The translations under genes were made by a program, and so were the position numbers. A stretch of 64,000 bases of DNA from Lysinibacillus cavernae (GTDB taxonomy: Bacteria > Bacillota > Bacilli > Bacillales_A > Planococcaceae): positions 372,001 to 436,000 of the forward strand of contig NZ_WMEF01000002.1 of the NCBI RefSeq assembly GCF_009724685.1, given 5' to 3'. Numbering within the stretch: the first letter of the stretch is position 1; every line of letters begins with the position of its first letter. Under the pieces are notes generated by a model. That model saw nothing but the letters and a program-made list of their open reading frames with translations. It was not told the DNA's origin and made no database searches. Shown piece by piece: positions 51,491 through 60,033 of this stretch.

Positions 51491-53011
51491 TCAACTTTTT
51501 TCCGGTTTTACAGGCTCAGGTTCGAATTTATTATTATCTTCTGGTCTAGTTAAAGCAGGTCTCTTCGCTGTTAATGGGATAGGCATTCTAATAATACTGT
51601 CTCGCATTTCCTTCAATCTTGGTGGATAGAAAGGAGACAGATACGGGGCACCCAGACTTGACTGACGTAAAAGATGAATAAGAATAAAACAAAAAGCCAG
51701 CATGATGCCATAAAAACCCCAAAATCCTGCAAGTATAATAATGGGAAATCGAATGAGACGAATTACATTGCCCATCATATAACTTGGTGAAGTGAATGAA
51801 GCGAGAGCACTTAAAGCAATGATAATAAGTAATATATTACTTGTAATACCTGCCTGTACGGCTGCAGTACCTATTACGATACCTCCAACGATACCGATCG
51901 TTTGTCCAATTTTAGTTGGCAATCTAGCTCCCGCTTCTCTCAGCAATTCAATAATAAATTCAAGGAGCAATGCCTCAAAGATGGGAGGAAAAGGTACCAA
52001 AGCCCTGGATTCACTTAATGGCACTAGAAAGGCTTGTGGAATTACTTCATAGTGAAAGGTAAGCGCTGCAACGTAAAATGGTGTTAAATAAACGGATAAA
52101 AAGAAGGCAGTAAGTCGTAATAAACGAACAAATGTGGCAATTTGCCATCTTAGGTTTTGATCTTCCTGACTTTGGAAAAACTCAGTAAATGATTGGGGAC
52201 AAACGATGGCCATCGAACTACCATCCACAATAACACCCACTTTGCCATCTAAAATGGCATCACAAAATCTGTCTGGTCTTTCCGTCAGCAGCATTTGCGG
52301 GAAGACTGATAATGAATTATCATCAATCATTTCAGCTAAAACCGCACTATCAAGCAACTCATCAATAGTAAGATCTGTGATGCGTTGGCGCAAAGTATTG
52401 ACCATCTGATCATTGGCGATTCCATGCATATATAAAAGGGAGACAGAAGTATTTGTCCGACTGCCAATTTTTAATTTTTCATTACAAAGATCAGGATTCA
52501 CTATGTAGCGACGGATTAAGGAAATATTCGTAGAAAGGCTCTCGTTAAATCCAACCTGAGTACCAATAACTTGTGATTCATTTTCAGGAGCTGACAAAGC
52601 TCTAGATTCTCTGCTAGCGATATTGGCTACGATAGCCTGTGGGTAACCATCTACGTGAATAACAACAGAGCCATTGACCATCGTATCTATTGTTTCCTTT
52701 AGTAGACTAGATATATTAACTTCAGAAATAGAAAGTGCCACCTTAAGGGATTCCGGTGTTTCATATAAATTGTTCTGTAAATTGGCGATAATATCATTAT
52801 TTAAACTTTGATCGTCGACTAATTTATCAATATAAATTAGCGCTATATTCGGTGGAAGAGTTTTAATAATTAAATCAGCTGGATTATTCGTAGCATTTTT
52901 AATGGACTGAATAAAATGATCAGTTTCATGAGCAACCCTCACGAGATTTTCTTTAGGTGCCTCTTTAATTGGTGCTGATTGTTTCTTATTGAAAGGTAGT
53001 TTAAATTTCAT
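51491..53011 (-). CDS. GerA-type spore germination protein (A subunit)
   Basis: A 506-residue membrane protein with a large N-terminal cytosolic domain and four to five membrane segments in the C-terminal third. The family signatures are visible: ISSLLKETIDTMVNGSVVIHVDG-like, ESQVIGTQVGFNESLSTNISLIRR-like and REAGARLPTKIGQTIGIVGG. The C-terminal tail is acidic and Pro/Lys-rich. Start: ATG at 53009-53011 after GGGAG. First gene of the operon, with a sigma-G-like promoter just upstream. Which germinant is recognised cannot be read from sequence. Confidence 0.93.
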   Translation of the reverse strand: MKFKLPFNKKQSAPIKEAPKENLVRVAHETDHFIQSIKNATNNPADLIIKTLPPNIALIYIDKLVDDQSLNNDIIANLQNNLYETPESLKVALSISEVNISSLLKETIDTMVNGSVVIHVDGYPQAIVANIASRESRALSAPENESQVIGTQVGFNESLSTNISLIRRYIVNPDLCNEKLKIGSRTNTSVSLLYMHGIANDQMVNTLRQRITDLTIDELLDSAVLAEMIDDNSLSVFPQMLLTERPDRFCDAILDGKVGVIVDGSSMAIVCPQSFTEFFQSQEDQNLRWQIATFVRLLRLTAFFLSVYLTPFYVAALTFHYEVIPQAFLVPLSESRALVPFPPIFEALLLEFIIELLREAGARLPTKIGQTIGIVGGIVIGTAAVQAGITSNILLIIIALSALASFTSPSYMMGNVIRLIRFPIIILAGFWGFYGIMLAFCFILIHLLRQSSLGAPYLSPFYPPRLKEMRDSIIRMPIPLTAKRPALTRPEDNNKFEPEPVKPEKS

Positions 53012-53048
53012 TTGAATTCTAGGCTCCCTTCATTGTTAACTTCGTTTA

Positions 53049-53078
53049 TAGAATGGACGTTCGAAGGGTATTCTATAC
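53049..53078 (-). promoter_or_regulatory. Sigma-G-like promoter of the gerA operon
   Basis: On the minus strand GTATA (53074-53078) and CATTCTA (53049-53055) are 18 bp apart. They fit the forespore sigma-G consensus GHATR / CATNHTA, as expected for a germinant receptor operon. The leader to the first ATG would be about 30 nt. Confidence 0.75.
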
Positions 53079-53128
53079 TTCTTTCATTTATTTTCATCAG
53101 ACATGGCCAATGTTCAATCTAATAAAAG

Positions 53129-53435
53129 TAGACAATATTTAGAAAAAAGTGGTATTATAATAGTATTCTTAAAAACAGAAGGGAGATTAGACGTTTATGC
53201 TAAAACTTATTATCGCAAATTAAATTCCAATGAATTTAATAGAAGGGCTATTCTATAATTTTTTGTGAATTATAGGGTTTATTTAGTAATGTCCTTTTGC
53301 GATAACGAAGAGAAGCATTATAATGTCTAATCCATATAAGCAGATGTAATGGTAGCCACTTTTTGGTGGTTAGCTTTATTTTCTGTAGATATCGAAGGAC
53401 TTTATGAGTTTATTCTCATAAGGTCTTTTTCTGTT
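53129..53435 (+). promoter_or_regulatory. Attenuator-like leader of the GNAT gene with short upstream ORFs
   Basis: A promoter-like TAGACA ... TATTAT/TATAAT lies at 53129-53160. An eight-codon ORF, MLKLIIAN, follows AGAAGGGAG at 53197-53223. A second short frame, MSNPYKQM, lies at 53323-53349. Competing hairpins come next: GCCAC/GGTGG near 53355-53372, then an intrinsic terminator GACTTTATGAG / CTCATAAGGTC (53398-53425) with T5. This is the layout of ribosome-mediated attenuation that senses translation inhibitors. Confidence 0.55.
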
Positions 53436-53498
53436 TTTAGGAGGTGATCATTCCCACAACAATCTAAAATTGAAACATAAAAATCGGAGGGAATAGAC

Positions 53499-54383
53499 GT
53501 GGAAAAATATGAATTAATTAGTGATTATCGTCATGATGAAAAATGGAAGGATAGCTTTAATGATTTAGCGATGAAAACATTCGGTTTAGATTTTCGAGGC
53601 TGGTACAATAAAGGTTATTGGAATGACCGATATATCCCTTTTTCATTTGTTAAGGAAGGAAAAGTGATTGCAAATGCCTCAATTAATAAAATGTCTTTAC
53701 TGATAAATGGTCAACGTTTGAACGGGATTCAGATTGGTACAGTTATGACCGATGAAAAGTATCGCCATCAGGGGTTGGCTAAACAGTTGATGCAGCATAT
53801 TCTTAAGGAATACGAAGATGCCTGTGATTTCATGTATCTTTTTGCCAATGATACCGTATTAGATTTTTATCCGAAATTTGGCTTTACACGTATTCATGAA
53901 ACTGAGTTTTGCTTAGATCTAACGAAAAAGCCCATCCGACCAAAGAAGGATGCCGCCGTACAGCAGCTGACAATTGAACAGGATCTTGCCCTCCTTGAAA
54001 ACTATGCGAAAAATCGTCATATCCAATCAAGTATTGTAGACGTTGAACTGAACGAAAGTTTATTAATGTTTTATTTCACTCTAGTTTTCCACAATGCCAT
54101 TTTCTATCTAGAAGACTTAGAAACGATTGTGTTAATGGAGGAAGAAGAAGGGATTTTAACTATTTTCGATATCATCTCATTACAAGCAGTCAATATAGAT
54201 GCTGTGTTAGCATGCATTGTGAAGGATACAACAAATAAAGTAGTATTTTATTTCACACCGAGCTTTACAATCGAAGGTATGACAGCAACCATCACACCCA
54301 ATGATGACGATGCCTTATTTGTTCTATCGAAAAAGCCATTACTGCAGGGGGAGTTTATGTTTCCTTTAACTTCTCATTGTTAA
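53499..54383 (+). CDS. GNAT family N-acetyltransferase
   Basis: A 294-residue protein. The acetyl-CoA motif A is GTVMTDEKYRHQGLAKQLMQHIL (Q/R-x-x-G-x-A) at about residues 85-107. A C-terminal half of about 150 residues resembles the double-domain Eis-like or Acetyltransf_9 proteins. GTG start (53499) after CGGAGGG. The gene lies downstream of a leader with short ORFs and a terminator, so expression may be induced by stalled ribosomes. That would fit an enzyme that inactivates an antibiotic, but the substrate is inferred only from this context. Confidence 0.8.
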   Translation: MEKYELISDYRHDEKWKDSFNDLAMKTFGLDFRGWYNKGYWNDRYIPFSFVKEGKVIANASINKMSLLINGQRLNGIQIGTVMTDEKYRHQGLAKQLMQHILKEYEDACDFMYLFANDTVLDFYPKFGFTRIHETEFCLDLTKKPIRPKKDAAVQQLTIEQDLALLENYAKNRHIQSSIVDVELNESLLMFYFTLVFHNAIFYLEDLETIVLMEEEEGILTIFDIISLQAVNIDAVLACIVKDTTNKVVFYFTPSFTIEGMTATITPNDDDALFVLSKKPLLQGEFMFPLTSHC

Positions 54384-54535
54384 GGGAAGAAGGATTGATT
54401 ACTTCGATTACTAGCGTTCGCTTTACTTTGAGGATATTTGCGTGACTTCCGCGGGTATTCTACCTTCGTTCGCGGGTATTCACTTAGCATTCGTTTCTTT
54501 ACTTAATAAGAATGTTTGTAGATTCGTAATAGGAG

Positions 54536-54575
54536 AATAGCCTGTACCTCAAAAAGGTGCGGGCTATTTTTTCGT
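54536..54575 (+). terminator. Intrinsic terminator downstream of the GNAT gene
   Basis: AATAGCCTGTACC and GGTGCGGGCTATT pair with G-U steps, followed by T tract. Between the GNAT stop and this site, TCGCGGGTATTC-type motifs recur at 54448 and 54469. Confidence 0.75.
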
Positions 54576-54657
54576 AACTTATGATGTTTTGTCAAATTGC
54601 TGTAACATTGCTGTTTTACGATACAATCATAAGTTCAATTGAAATGAGGGTAACACA

Positions 54658-55200
54658 ATGAAACGAATAATAATAATGCTACTTGCCGTTATTGTAGGCT
54701 TGTACATGGTAAAACTATTTGGACAGAAAGATAACGACGAAATGCAATTTATCGATGACATTGCACCAATTGCTGTTGCGATTAGCCAGCAAAATGGTGA
54801 GATATTGCCAAGTGTGACGATTGCACAGGCCATTCTAGAATCCAATTTCGGCAAAAGTGAGTTAGCCATCAACGGAAATAACCTGTTCGGTATAAAGGGC
54901 AGGTATCAGGGGGATTCCATCAAAATGCCCACGCTAGAATATAAAAACAATAAAAGCTATACAATCGAGGCTGAATTTCGAGCCTATCCTGATTGGAAGA
55001 GTGCATTAATGGATCATCATCAGCTATTATTAGAGGGGACAAGTTGGAATGCACAACAATATAAAGAGGTACTGACAGCAACTAATTATCAAGAGGCTGC
55101 CTATGCCTTGAAAAAAAATAATTACTCGACAGACCCTTTATATCCCGAAAAATTAATTGCAATTATCGAGCAATATAATCTGGGAAAATATGATAAGTAG
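54658..55200 (+). CDS. Membrane-anchored N-acetylglucosaminidase (GH73-like)
   Basis: A 180-residue cell-wall hydrolase. An N-terminal hydrophobic segment (residues 3-21) anchors or exports it. The GH73 core shows ILPSVTIAQAILESNFGKSELA with the catalytic Glu, NNLFGIKGRYQG and FRAYPDWKSALMDHHQLL. No cell-wall repeats are attached. GAGGG precedes the ATG. It lies 12 bp upstream of a response regulator gene, so a wall hydrolase and a two-component system form one operon. Confidence 0.85.
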   Translation: MKRIIIMLLAVIVGLYMVKLFGQKDNDEMQFIDDIAPIAVAISQQNGEILPSVTIAQAILESNFGKSELAINGNNLFGIKGRYQGDSIKMPTLEYKNNKSYTIEAEFRAYPDWKSALMDHHQLLLEGTSWNAQQYKEVLTATNYQEAAYALKKNNYSTDPLYPEKLIAIIEQYNLGKYDK

Positions 55201-55212
55201 GAGTTCCGTACA

Positions 55213-55851
55213 ATGAATATACTCATCGCAGAGGATGAATTAGATATGTTAAAAATTTTGCAAAGCTATTTTCAAAGGGAAGGATTCACCGTCTTTACCG
55301 CCATCAATGGTGAGGAAGCACTCGCTATTTTTTATCAAGAAAAAATTGATTTGGCCATTTTGGATTGGATGATGCCGAAAATAGACGGAATAACTGTTTG
55401 TCGTGAGATGAAAAAAACACAAAAAATCAAAGTGTTAATGCTTACAGCAAGAGATACAGGTGAGGACGAATTTCAAGCGCTATCAGAAGGAGCCGACGAT
55501 TATGTTAATAAACCATTTTATCCAAAGTCACTCATCATGAGAGTGAAAAAATTGCTACAAATCGATTCTGTGCAGCAATTAAGTGATGTGTCATTCGATG
55601 TCACCAGCAAACGTGTTTGGCAGGCAGGGAGAGAAATAGAGTTAACCAAAACGGAATTCGAGCTGTTACGCGTTTTTAGCCAAAATAGAAGACAAATCTT
55701 GACGAGAGATCAGCTTTTGGATTTAGTGTGGGGACAGGACTATATCGGAGACCCACGAACTGTTGACACACATATTCGACGATTGCGAGAAAAAATAGGA
55801 GAGGACATCATCCAAACACATCGTGGAATTGGATATAGTACAAGCGAATGA
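55213..55851 (+). CDS. OmpR-family response regulator
   Basis: A 212-residue regulator. The receiver domain has the acidic pocket AEDE, phosphoacceptor Asp at about 51 (LAILDWMMPKIDG), Thr in MLTARD and Lys in VNKPFYP. The C-terminal winged helix shows KTEFELLRVFSQNRRQILTRDQLLD and VDTHIRRLREKIG. GGAG precedes the ATG. Its TGA overlaps the kinase ATG (ATGA). It probably controls cell-wall or antibiotic-response genes, judged from the glucosaminidase upstream. Confidence 0.93.
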   Translation: MNILIAEDELDMLKILQSYFQREGFTVFTAINGEEALAIFYQEKIDLAILDWMMPKIDGITVCREMKKTQKIKVLMLTARDTGEDEFQALSEGADDYVNKPFYPKSLIMRVKKLLQIDSVQQLSDVSFDVTSKRVWQAGREIELTKTEFELLRVFSQNRRQILTRDQLLDLVWGQDYIGDPRTVDTHIRRLREKIGEDIIQTHRGIGYSTSE

Positions 55852-57197
55852 AACAAAAAATTGGGACAAAATTAACCATTTATATCACACTAGTTGTCAT
55901 TCTCACTTTTTCCATCTCTCTTATCGTAAGCCAGTTTTTTCTACCTAAATATTACCTTTATCAGCTGAATAAAAAAGTATCACATGCGTTTGATACTTAT
56001 CAAACGTTAGAGGATATAAGCTTGGTTGAGCGTCAATTTGATGTCACAATCATTAAAGTACCTCTTGAAGGTTCCATCAATGACCTCAATGAAAATTTAA
56101 AACTACAGCTAGCGAGAGACCATATCGCACTCAATAAATTTTGGGTTTCTGATGAAGTACTACAAGATATAGCTGAAGATAAAATAGTAGGGAAACTATA
56201 TGATCAAGGAAAACAAAAGTCTAGTTTTATTGTGCATTATGCAAAAGAAGGAAACCAGCTCATTATGATAGGGGCATCGATGGCACATTTTACGGATATT
56301 GCTTACTTTATTAATCGCTTTAATTTAGTCTTTCTGATTGTGAGTATCTTAGTAATTATCATTGTCACAGCCCTATTGTCTCGCAAGTTAACCAATCCAC
56401 TAAATGAGCTGCAACAAGTGGCGAAAGAAATTGGCAATCTGAACTTTCAACAAGCGAGCATTCAAACAGGTGATGAAATGGAGCAATTGGCGAAAAGTAT
56501 TAATAAAATGAGTCAAGCACTAGAATCAGCCCAACAACTATTAACACAACGAAATCTGGATTTAAAACAATTTATGATAGGTTTAACACATGAGCTGAAA
56601 ACGCCACTTGCCTTAATCAAAGTATACGCAAGTGGAGTAGAGGACGGTATGGATGATGGCACTTACTTAACGGTTATTCATAAGCAAATTGATCGAATGG
56701 ATAAAATCATCTCGGACATGCTTTATTTTGCTAAAACGGAAGAGAACGATTCGAAAACAATCAGCTTTGATCTTATTCTGCTAGTAAAAGAAATCATTCA
56801 TAGCTACCAGCCTATACAAGGTGACAAACAAATTTATCTTCAATCAGAGGTATGTGAATTTATGCTAAACACTGAGCAGGAGAAAGTCCATTTTATTATT
56901 GAAAATTTAATCAGTAATGCCACAAAATATACCTCAGGCAATGAAATACTCATATCCTTAAATCAACATGGCGTGATGGAAATTAGTAACGATACCACGC
57001 TTCTAGATATCACTAAAATATGGCAGCCATTTTATGTAGGAGAAAGCTCTCGAGACAAGCACTTTTCTGGAACCGGGCTTGGACTCGCCACAGTGAAAAG
57101 TCTTGCAGAACAATTGGGATACACAGCTGAATCCACATTAATTGATGGGAAAATCACGTTTATCATCCATTTTTTAAAGGATAAAGCCTTACTCTAA
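55848..57197 (+). CDS. Membrane sensor histidine kinase
   Basis: A 449-residue kinase. Membrane segments near residues 8-28 and 160-180 flank an external sensor of about 130 residues. A HAMP domain follows (LSRKLTNPLNELQQVAKEIG). The phosphorylated His is in GLTHELKTPLALIK near residue 248. The ATPase has N-box NLISNATKY and G-box GTGLGLATVK; the D-x-G box is poorly visible (MEISNDTT). It is translationally coupled to the response regulator. The ligand of the sensor domain is unknown. Confidence 0.92.
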   Translation: MKQKIGTKLTIYITLVVILTFSISLIVSQFFLPKYYLYQLNKKVSHAFDTYQTLEDISLVERQFDVTIIKVPLEGSINDLNENLKLQLARDHIALNKFWVSDEVLQDIAEDKIVGKLYDQGKQKSSFIVHYAKEGNQLIMIGASMAHFTDIAYFINRFNLVFLIVSILVIIIVTALLSRKLTNPLNELQQVAKEIGNLNFQQASIQTGDEMEQLAKSINKMSQALESAQQLLTQRNLDLKQFMIGLTHELKTPLALIKVYASGVEDGMDDGTYLTVIHKQIDRMDKIISDMLYFAKTEENDSKTISFDLILLVKEIIHSYQPIQGDKQIYLQSEVCEFMLNTEQEKVHFIIENLISNATKYTSGNEILISLNQHGVMEISNDTTLLDITKIWQPFYVGESSRDKHFSGTGLGLATVKSLAEQLGYTAESTLIDGKITFIIHFLKDKALL

Positions 57198-57217
57198 CCA
57201 GCAGAGTAAGGCTTTTA
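57183..57217 (+). terminator. Terminator of the glucosaminidase/two-component operon
   Basis: AAAGCCTTACTCT and AGAGTAAGGCTTT form a 13-bp stem with a 7-nt loop that overlaps the kinase stop codon. Confidence 0.88.
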
Positions 57218-57252
57218 GCTATGATGAGTACAGTTTGTTTCTCGATGCCAGA

Positions 57253-58488
57253 CTATCTATTAGAATCAATGACAGATGAGACTCCCTCGGAAAGTATGCG
57301 AATAGTTGGATCAGTTTTTGATCTCACTTTAAACGTAAGCAGCATTAGGACAATCAAAATAAATAATAACGCGAAAAGGGCAAAGTCAAATGTGTTTGTT
57401 ACATCTTTTATGACTCCCACAAGCATTGGAATAATGCCACTTATAATATATCCACCAAATTGAATCATGGCTGTCCATTCGCTAGCATCTTTAGGCGTAG
57501 CTGTTGCATCTAAAGGGAGAATCATTGCCAATGGGAATAAGCCACCAGCACCAATCCCCATCAATGTTGCACAAAAAATGGGTGAGATCCCTCCAATTAT
57601 TAATAAGAGGATACCTATAAAAGAGCTTAGTGAACATAGGAGCATCCAAGGTTTTCTCTTTACACTATTATTAATTAAGATGGGAATAATAAAGCTACAA
57701 ATCATTTGCATAACAGAAAACATGGTTACCGTTGTTGCAGCATAAGCATCACTATATCCGATGTCCTGCACTTTTGGAGCTAGCCATGTCGCTAGTGAAT
57801 AATAGACACCCGATTGCAGACCAAACATCACCATAAGAAGCCAAACATATCGATTTCCCCAAGGTAAACGGCTTTTTTGGCTGACCGATTTCTCTACAGC
57901 TTCTTGTGTTTGATGTGATTTTTTGATAATAGGAAGCCAAACGATAATACCCACTAGTGCAAATAAAGACCAAATCGCTAAAGCTACGTTCCAAGATTGA
58001 TGAAATGCATGCATAACAGGTACGACTAAGCCAGCACTTAATGACGCCCCAATACCCATGCCAGCTGAATAAACACCAATCATAGAGGATGAGGCTTTAG
58101 GAAAGTGTTTTTTTATATAACCCGAAATCAGCGGTCCAGTAATGGCAATACCTATCCCACTAAGGATAGCTGTTAGTAATAAAAGTGATGGAAAAGTCGC
58201 TACTAAACGCAATGCTGTTGATACACCAATTAGTAATACGGATAACGCAATCGTCAACTCGAGACCCCATCGTTCACTTAACTTCCCAGCCAATGGAGCA
58301 AAGAGCCCCATACAAAAAACGGGTAGAGCCGTTAATAAACTGACTACAACACTCGATATCTCCAAATCCATCTGAATATTTTTCAGAACGGGCGAGATAG
58401 AAGTAATCGAAGCTCGTAGATTCATCGATAGGATGAATAAAGAAAAAACGCTCCAAATTATCGATAGATTTTTTGATTTTGCAATCAT
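57253..58488 (-). CDS. MFS transporter (CynX/NimT-like), second copy
   Basis: A 411-residue transporter with about twelve membrane segments, homologous to the protein at 18786. Shared blocks include the N-R/L-R opening (LSMNLRASITSISPV) and LTALPVFCMGLFAPLAGKL. AGAGGTG precedes the ATG at 58488; an upstream ATG three codons earlier is rejected. It is divergent from an XRE-cupin regulator, with repeated TATACTATA motifs between them. The pairing suggests that the regulator senses the transported compound. Confidence 0.85.
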   Translation of the reverse strand: MIAKSKNLSIIWSVFSLFILSMNLRASITSISPVLKNIQMDLEISSVVVSLLTALPVFCMGLFAPLAGKLSERWGLELTIALSVLLIGVSTALRLVATFPSLLLLTAILSGIGIAITGPLISGYIKKHFPKASSSMIGVYSAGMGIGASLSAGLVVPVMHAFHQSWNVALAIWSLFALVGIIVWLPIIKKSHQTQEAVEKSVSQKSRLPWGNRYVWLLMVMFGLQSGVYYSLATWLAPKVQDIGYSDAYAATTVTMFSVMQMICSFIIPILINNSVKRKPWMLLCSLSSFIGILLLIIGGISPIFCATLMGIGAGGLFPLAMILPLDATATPKDASEWTAMIQFGGYIISGIIPMLVGVIKDVTNTFDFALFALLFILIVLMLLTFKVRSKTDPTIRILSEGVSSVIDSNR

Positions 58489-58525
58489 TGAAAGCACCTC
58501 TTTGTATAAATATGAATGATTATTT

Positions 58526-58598
58526 GATATACTATAGTTAACTTTTCAACTTTAAAAATAAACTATAATTAATCGACTTGTATACTATAATATACTTA
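58526..58598. promoter_or_regulatory. Repeated ACTATARTTA motifs between MFS and XRE-cupin genes
   Basis: TATACTATAGTTAAC (58528-58542), AACTATAATTAATC (58561-58574) and TATACTATAATATAC (58581-58595) share an ACTATA core. They lie in the divergent promoter region and are candidate binding sites for the XRE-cupin protein. TATAAT-like -10 boxes overlap them. Confidence 0.6.
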
Positions 58599-58626
58599 TT
58601 TTACAAAGTCAATGGAGAGGTGCGAC

Positions 58627-59184
58627 ATGATGAAAGAGGAAAATATCGACTTATCTGGTCAAGTTGGGGTTAATCTAAGAGAAATTAGAAAAAACAAGAG
58701 GATGAGTCTTGAGGAGTTAGCGAATGTCAGTAATGTCAGTAAATTGACGTTAGGAAAAATTGAAAGAGGGGAAACAAATCCAACCGTCAATATCCTTTGG
58801 AAAATATGTAGAGGACTCAATATTCCGCTCGTCTCTTTATTATCTTTTGAAGAAAATATAGAAGTTCACCGTTTTGGCTCAGACTACCAATTTGCAGGAC
58901 ATAATAACAATTGGTTTGTCGAACCACTCTTTAAAACTCATGGAACGGAATGGTATAGAGGCTGTCTAGAACCTAATAGTGAATACAGTGAGTGTCACTT
59001 AGCAGGGTCAGAAGAAATGGTCCTTGTGTTAAATGGTCAATTGGAGATGAAGGTCGGAGAGAAAAACCATCAGTTAAACCAATGGGATGTCATTAAATTT
59101 AAAGGTGAAGAACTTCACACGTACATCAATCGCTCTAATGAAAAAGTACATTTGATGCTGTCGTTAACCTATACAACACCGTAA
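58627..59184 (+). CDS. XRE-family regulator with C-terminal cupin domain
   Basis: A 185-residue regulator. The HTH covers about residues 13-65: LREIRKNKRMSLEELANVSNVSK, LGKIERGETNPTVNILWKI. A cupin barrel follows (about 100-185), with GSEEMVLVLNGQLEMKVGEK and LNQWDVIKFKGEELHTYIN; the metal-binding His set is only partial. GGAGAGG precedes ATGs at 58627 and 58630. Such regulators usually control a divergent transporter and sense a small metabolite through the cupin, which fits the CynX-like gene opposite. Confidence 0.88.
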   Translation: MMKEENIDLSGQVGVNLREIRKNKRMSLEELANVSNVSKLTLGKIERGETNPTVNILWKICRGLNIPLVSLLSFEENIEVHRFGSDYQFAGHNNNWFVEPLFKTHGTEWYRGCLEPNSEYSECHLAGSEEMVLVLNGQLEMKVGEKNHQLNQWDVIKFKGEELHTYINRSNEKVHLMLSLTYTTP

Positions 59185-59206
59185 ATTTAAGTTTGTCCCA
59201 CAACTA

Positions 59207-59244
59207 GAACAAGGTAGAAATAACACACTATTTCTGCCTTGTTC
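59207..59244. terminator. Strong hairpin between XRE-cupin and TetR genes
   Basis: GAACAAGGTAGAAATA and TATTTCTGCCTTGTTC pair over 16 bp with one mismatch. It lies between convergent genes and probably ends transcription from both sides, though T tracts are absent. Confidence 0.6.
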
Positions 59245-59266
59245 ATGAAACAAACAATTCTTTACC

Positions 59267-59881
59267 TTATTTTTTTAAGCCAGCAGCAAAAAATGGACCA
59301 TTTAGTGTAATGGTTGATAGTATCCGTGCCATTTCTTGTGGCGTTTCTTTACCATCACAAAGTAGCCATTGCTGAACAACCCCGATGTGAGCCGAAGCAA
59401 TATAAGAGGCTAGATATTCTCTAGGTACAAGTAAATTTTCCTGTTTTAGTGGGGTCTCTGTACTTTCAAATAATGTTCTCCACATAAAATTCTTTAATTT
59501 CGTCTGGAATGATAAATCTCCGTTTGTACCTAATACCGCTTTCATAAACCGCCTATTTTGATCTAATAATGTAAAGATTAACACAGCAATTTCCACTTTT
59601 GGATTGTTTGTATGATTTGTATTAAGATCATCGATTAATTTTTGTATATTTTCCTTTGCAATTGTTGATATTTCTAGCATTATTTCTTCTTGATAGCTAT
59701 TCATTAAATCGAACTTATCTTGATAATGTGCGTAAAAAGTTCCTCGGTTGATTTTGGCTTTTGTCGTAATATCCTTGACAGTAATAGATTCAAAGCCTTT
59801 TTCCTCAATCAAATCAAGTAATGCTTCTTTAATACTTTCTACAGTTCGAATCACACGGAGATCTGTATAATTTTCTTTCAT
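59267..59881 (-). CDS. TetR family regulator
   Basis: A 204-residue protein. The HTH is at about residues 25-60: EKGFESITVKDITTKAKINRGTFYAHYQDKFDL. The C-terminal domain is of the TetR_C_8-like type found in Firmicutes regulators of Pip/YhgE exporters. AGGAGGG precedes the ATG. It is divergent from the YhgE-like gene, whose promoter carries a perfect palindrome, so it probably represses that exporter. Confidence 0.88.
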   Translation of the reverse strand: MKENYTDLRVIRTVESIKEALLDLIEEKGFESITVKDITTKAKINRGTFYAHYQDKFDLMNSYQEEIMLEISTIAKENIQKLIDDLNTNHTNNPKVEIAVLIFTLLDQNRRFMKAVLGTNGDLSFQTKLKNFMWRTLFESTETPLKQENLLVPREYLASYIASAHIGVVQQWLLCDGKETPQEMARILSTITLNGPFFAAGLKK

Positions 59882-59956
59882 TTAAACCCTCCTAAATTTT
59901 ATCCAACACAAGTAATAAATCTGTTTGATAAACGACACTTTCTACATTTTTGATTA

Positions 59957-60000
59957 TTGAACGGCTCTATCCTCAAAATTATAATAAACAACAGGTTGTT
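59957..60000 (+). promoter_or_regulatory. Promoter and operator of the YhgE-like gene
   Basis: TTGAAC (59957-59962) and TATAAT (59980-59985) are 17 bp apart. AACAAC-AG-GTTGTT (59987-60000) lies over the start site and is a likely operator for the divergent TetR. Confidence 0.8.
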
Positions 60001-60033
60001 CAATATTATAGCTTAAAAGGAGAGGTACATGAA

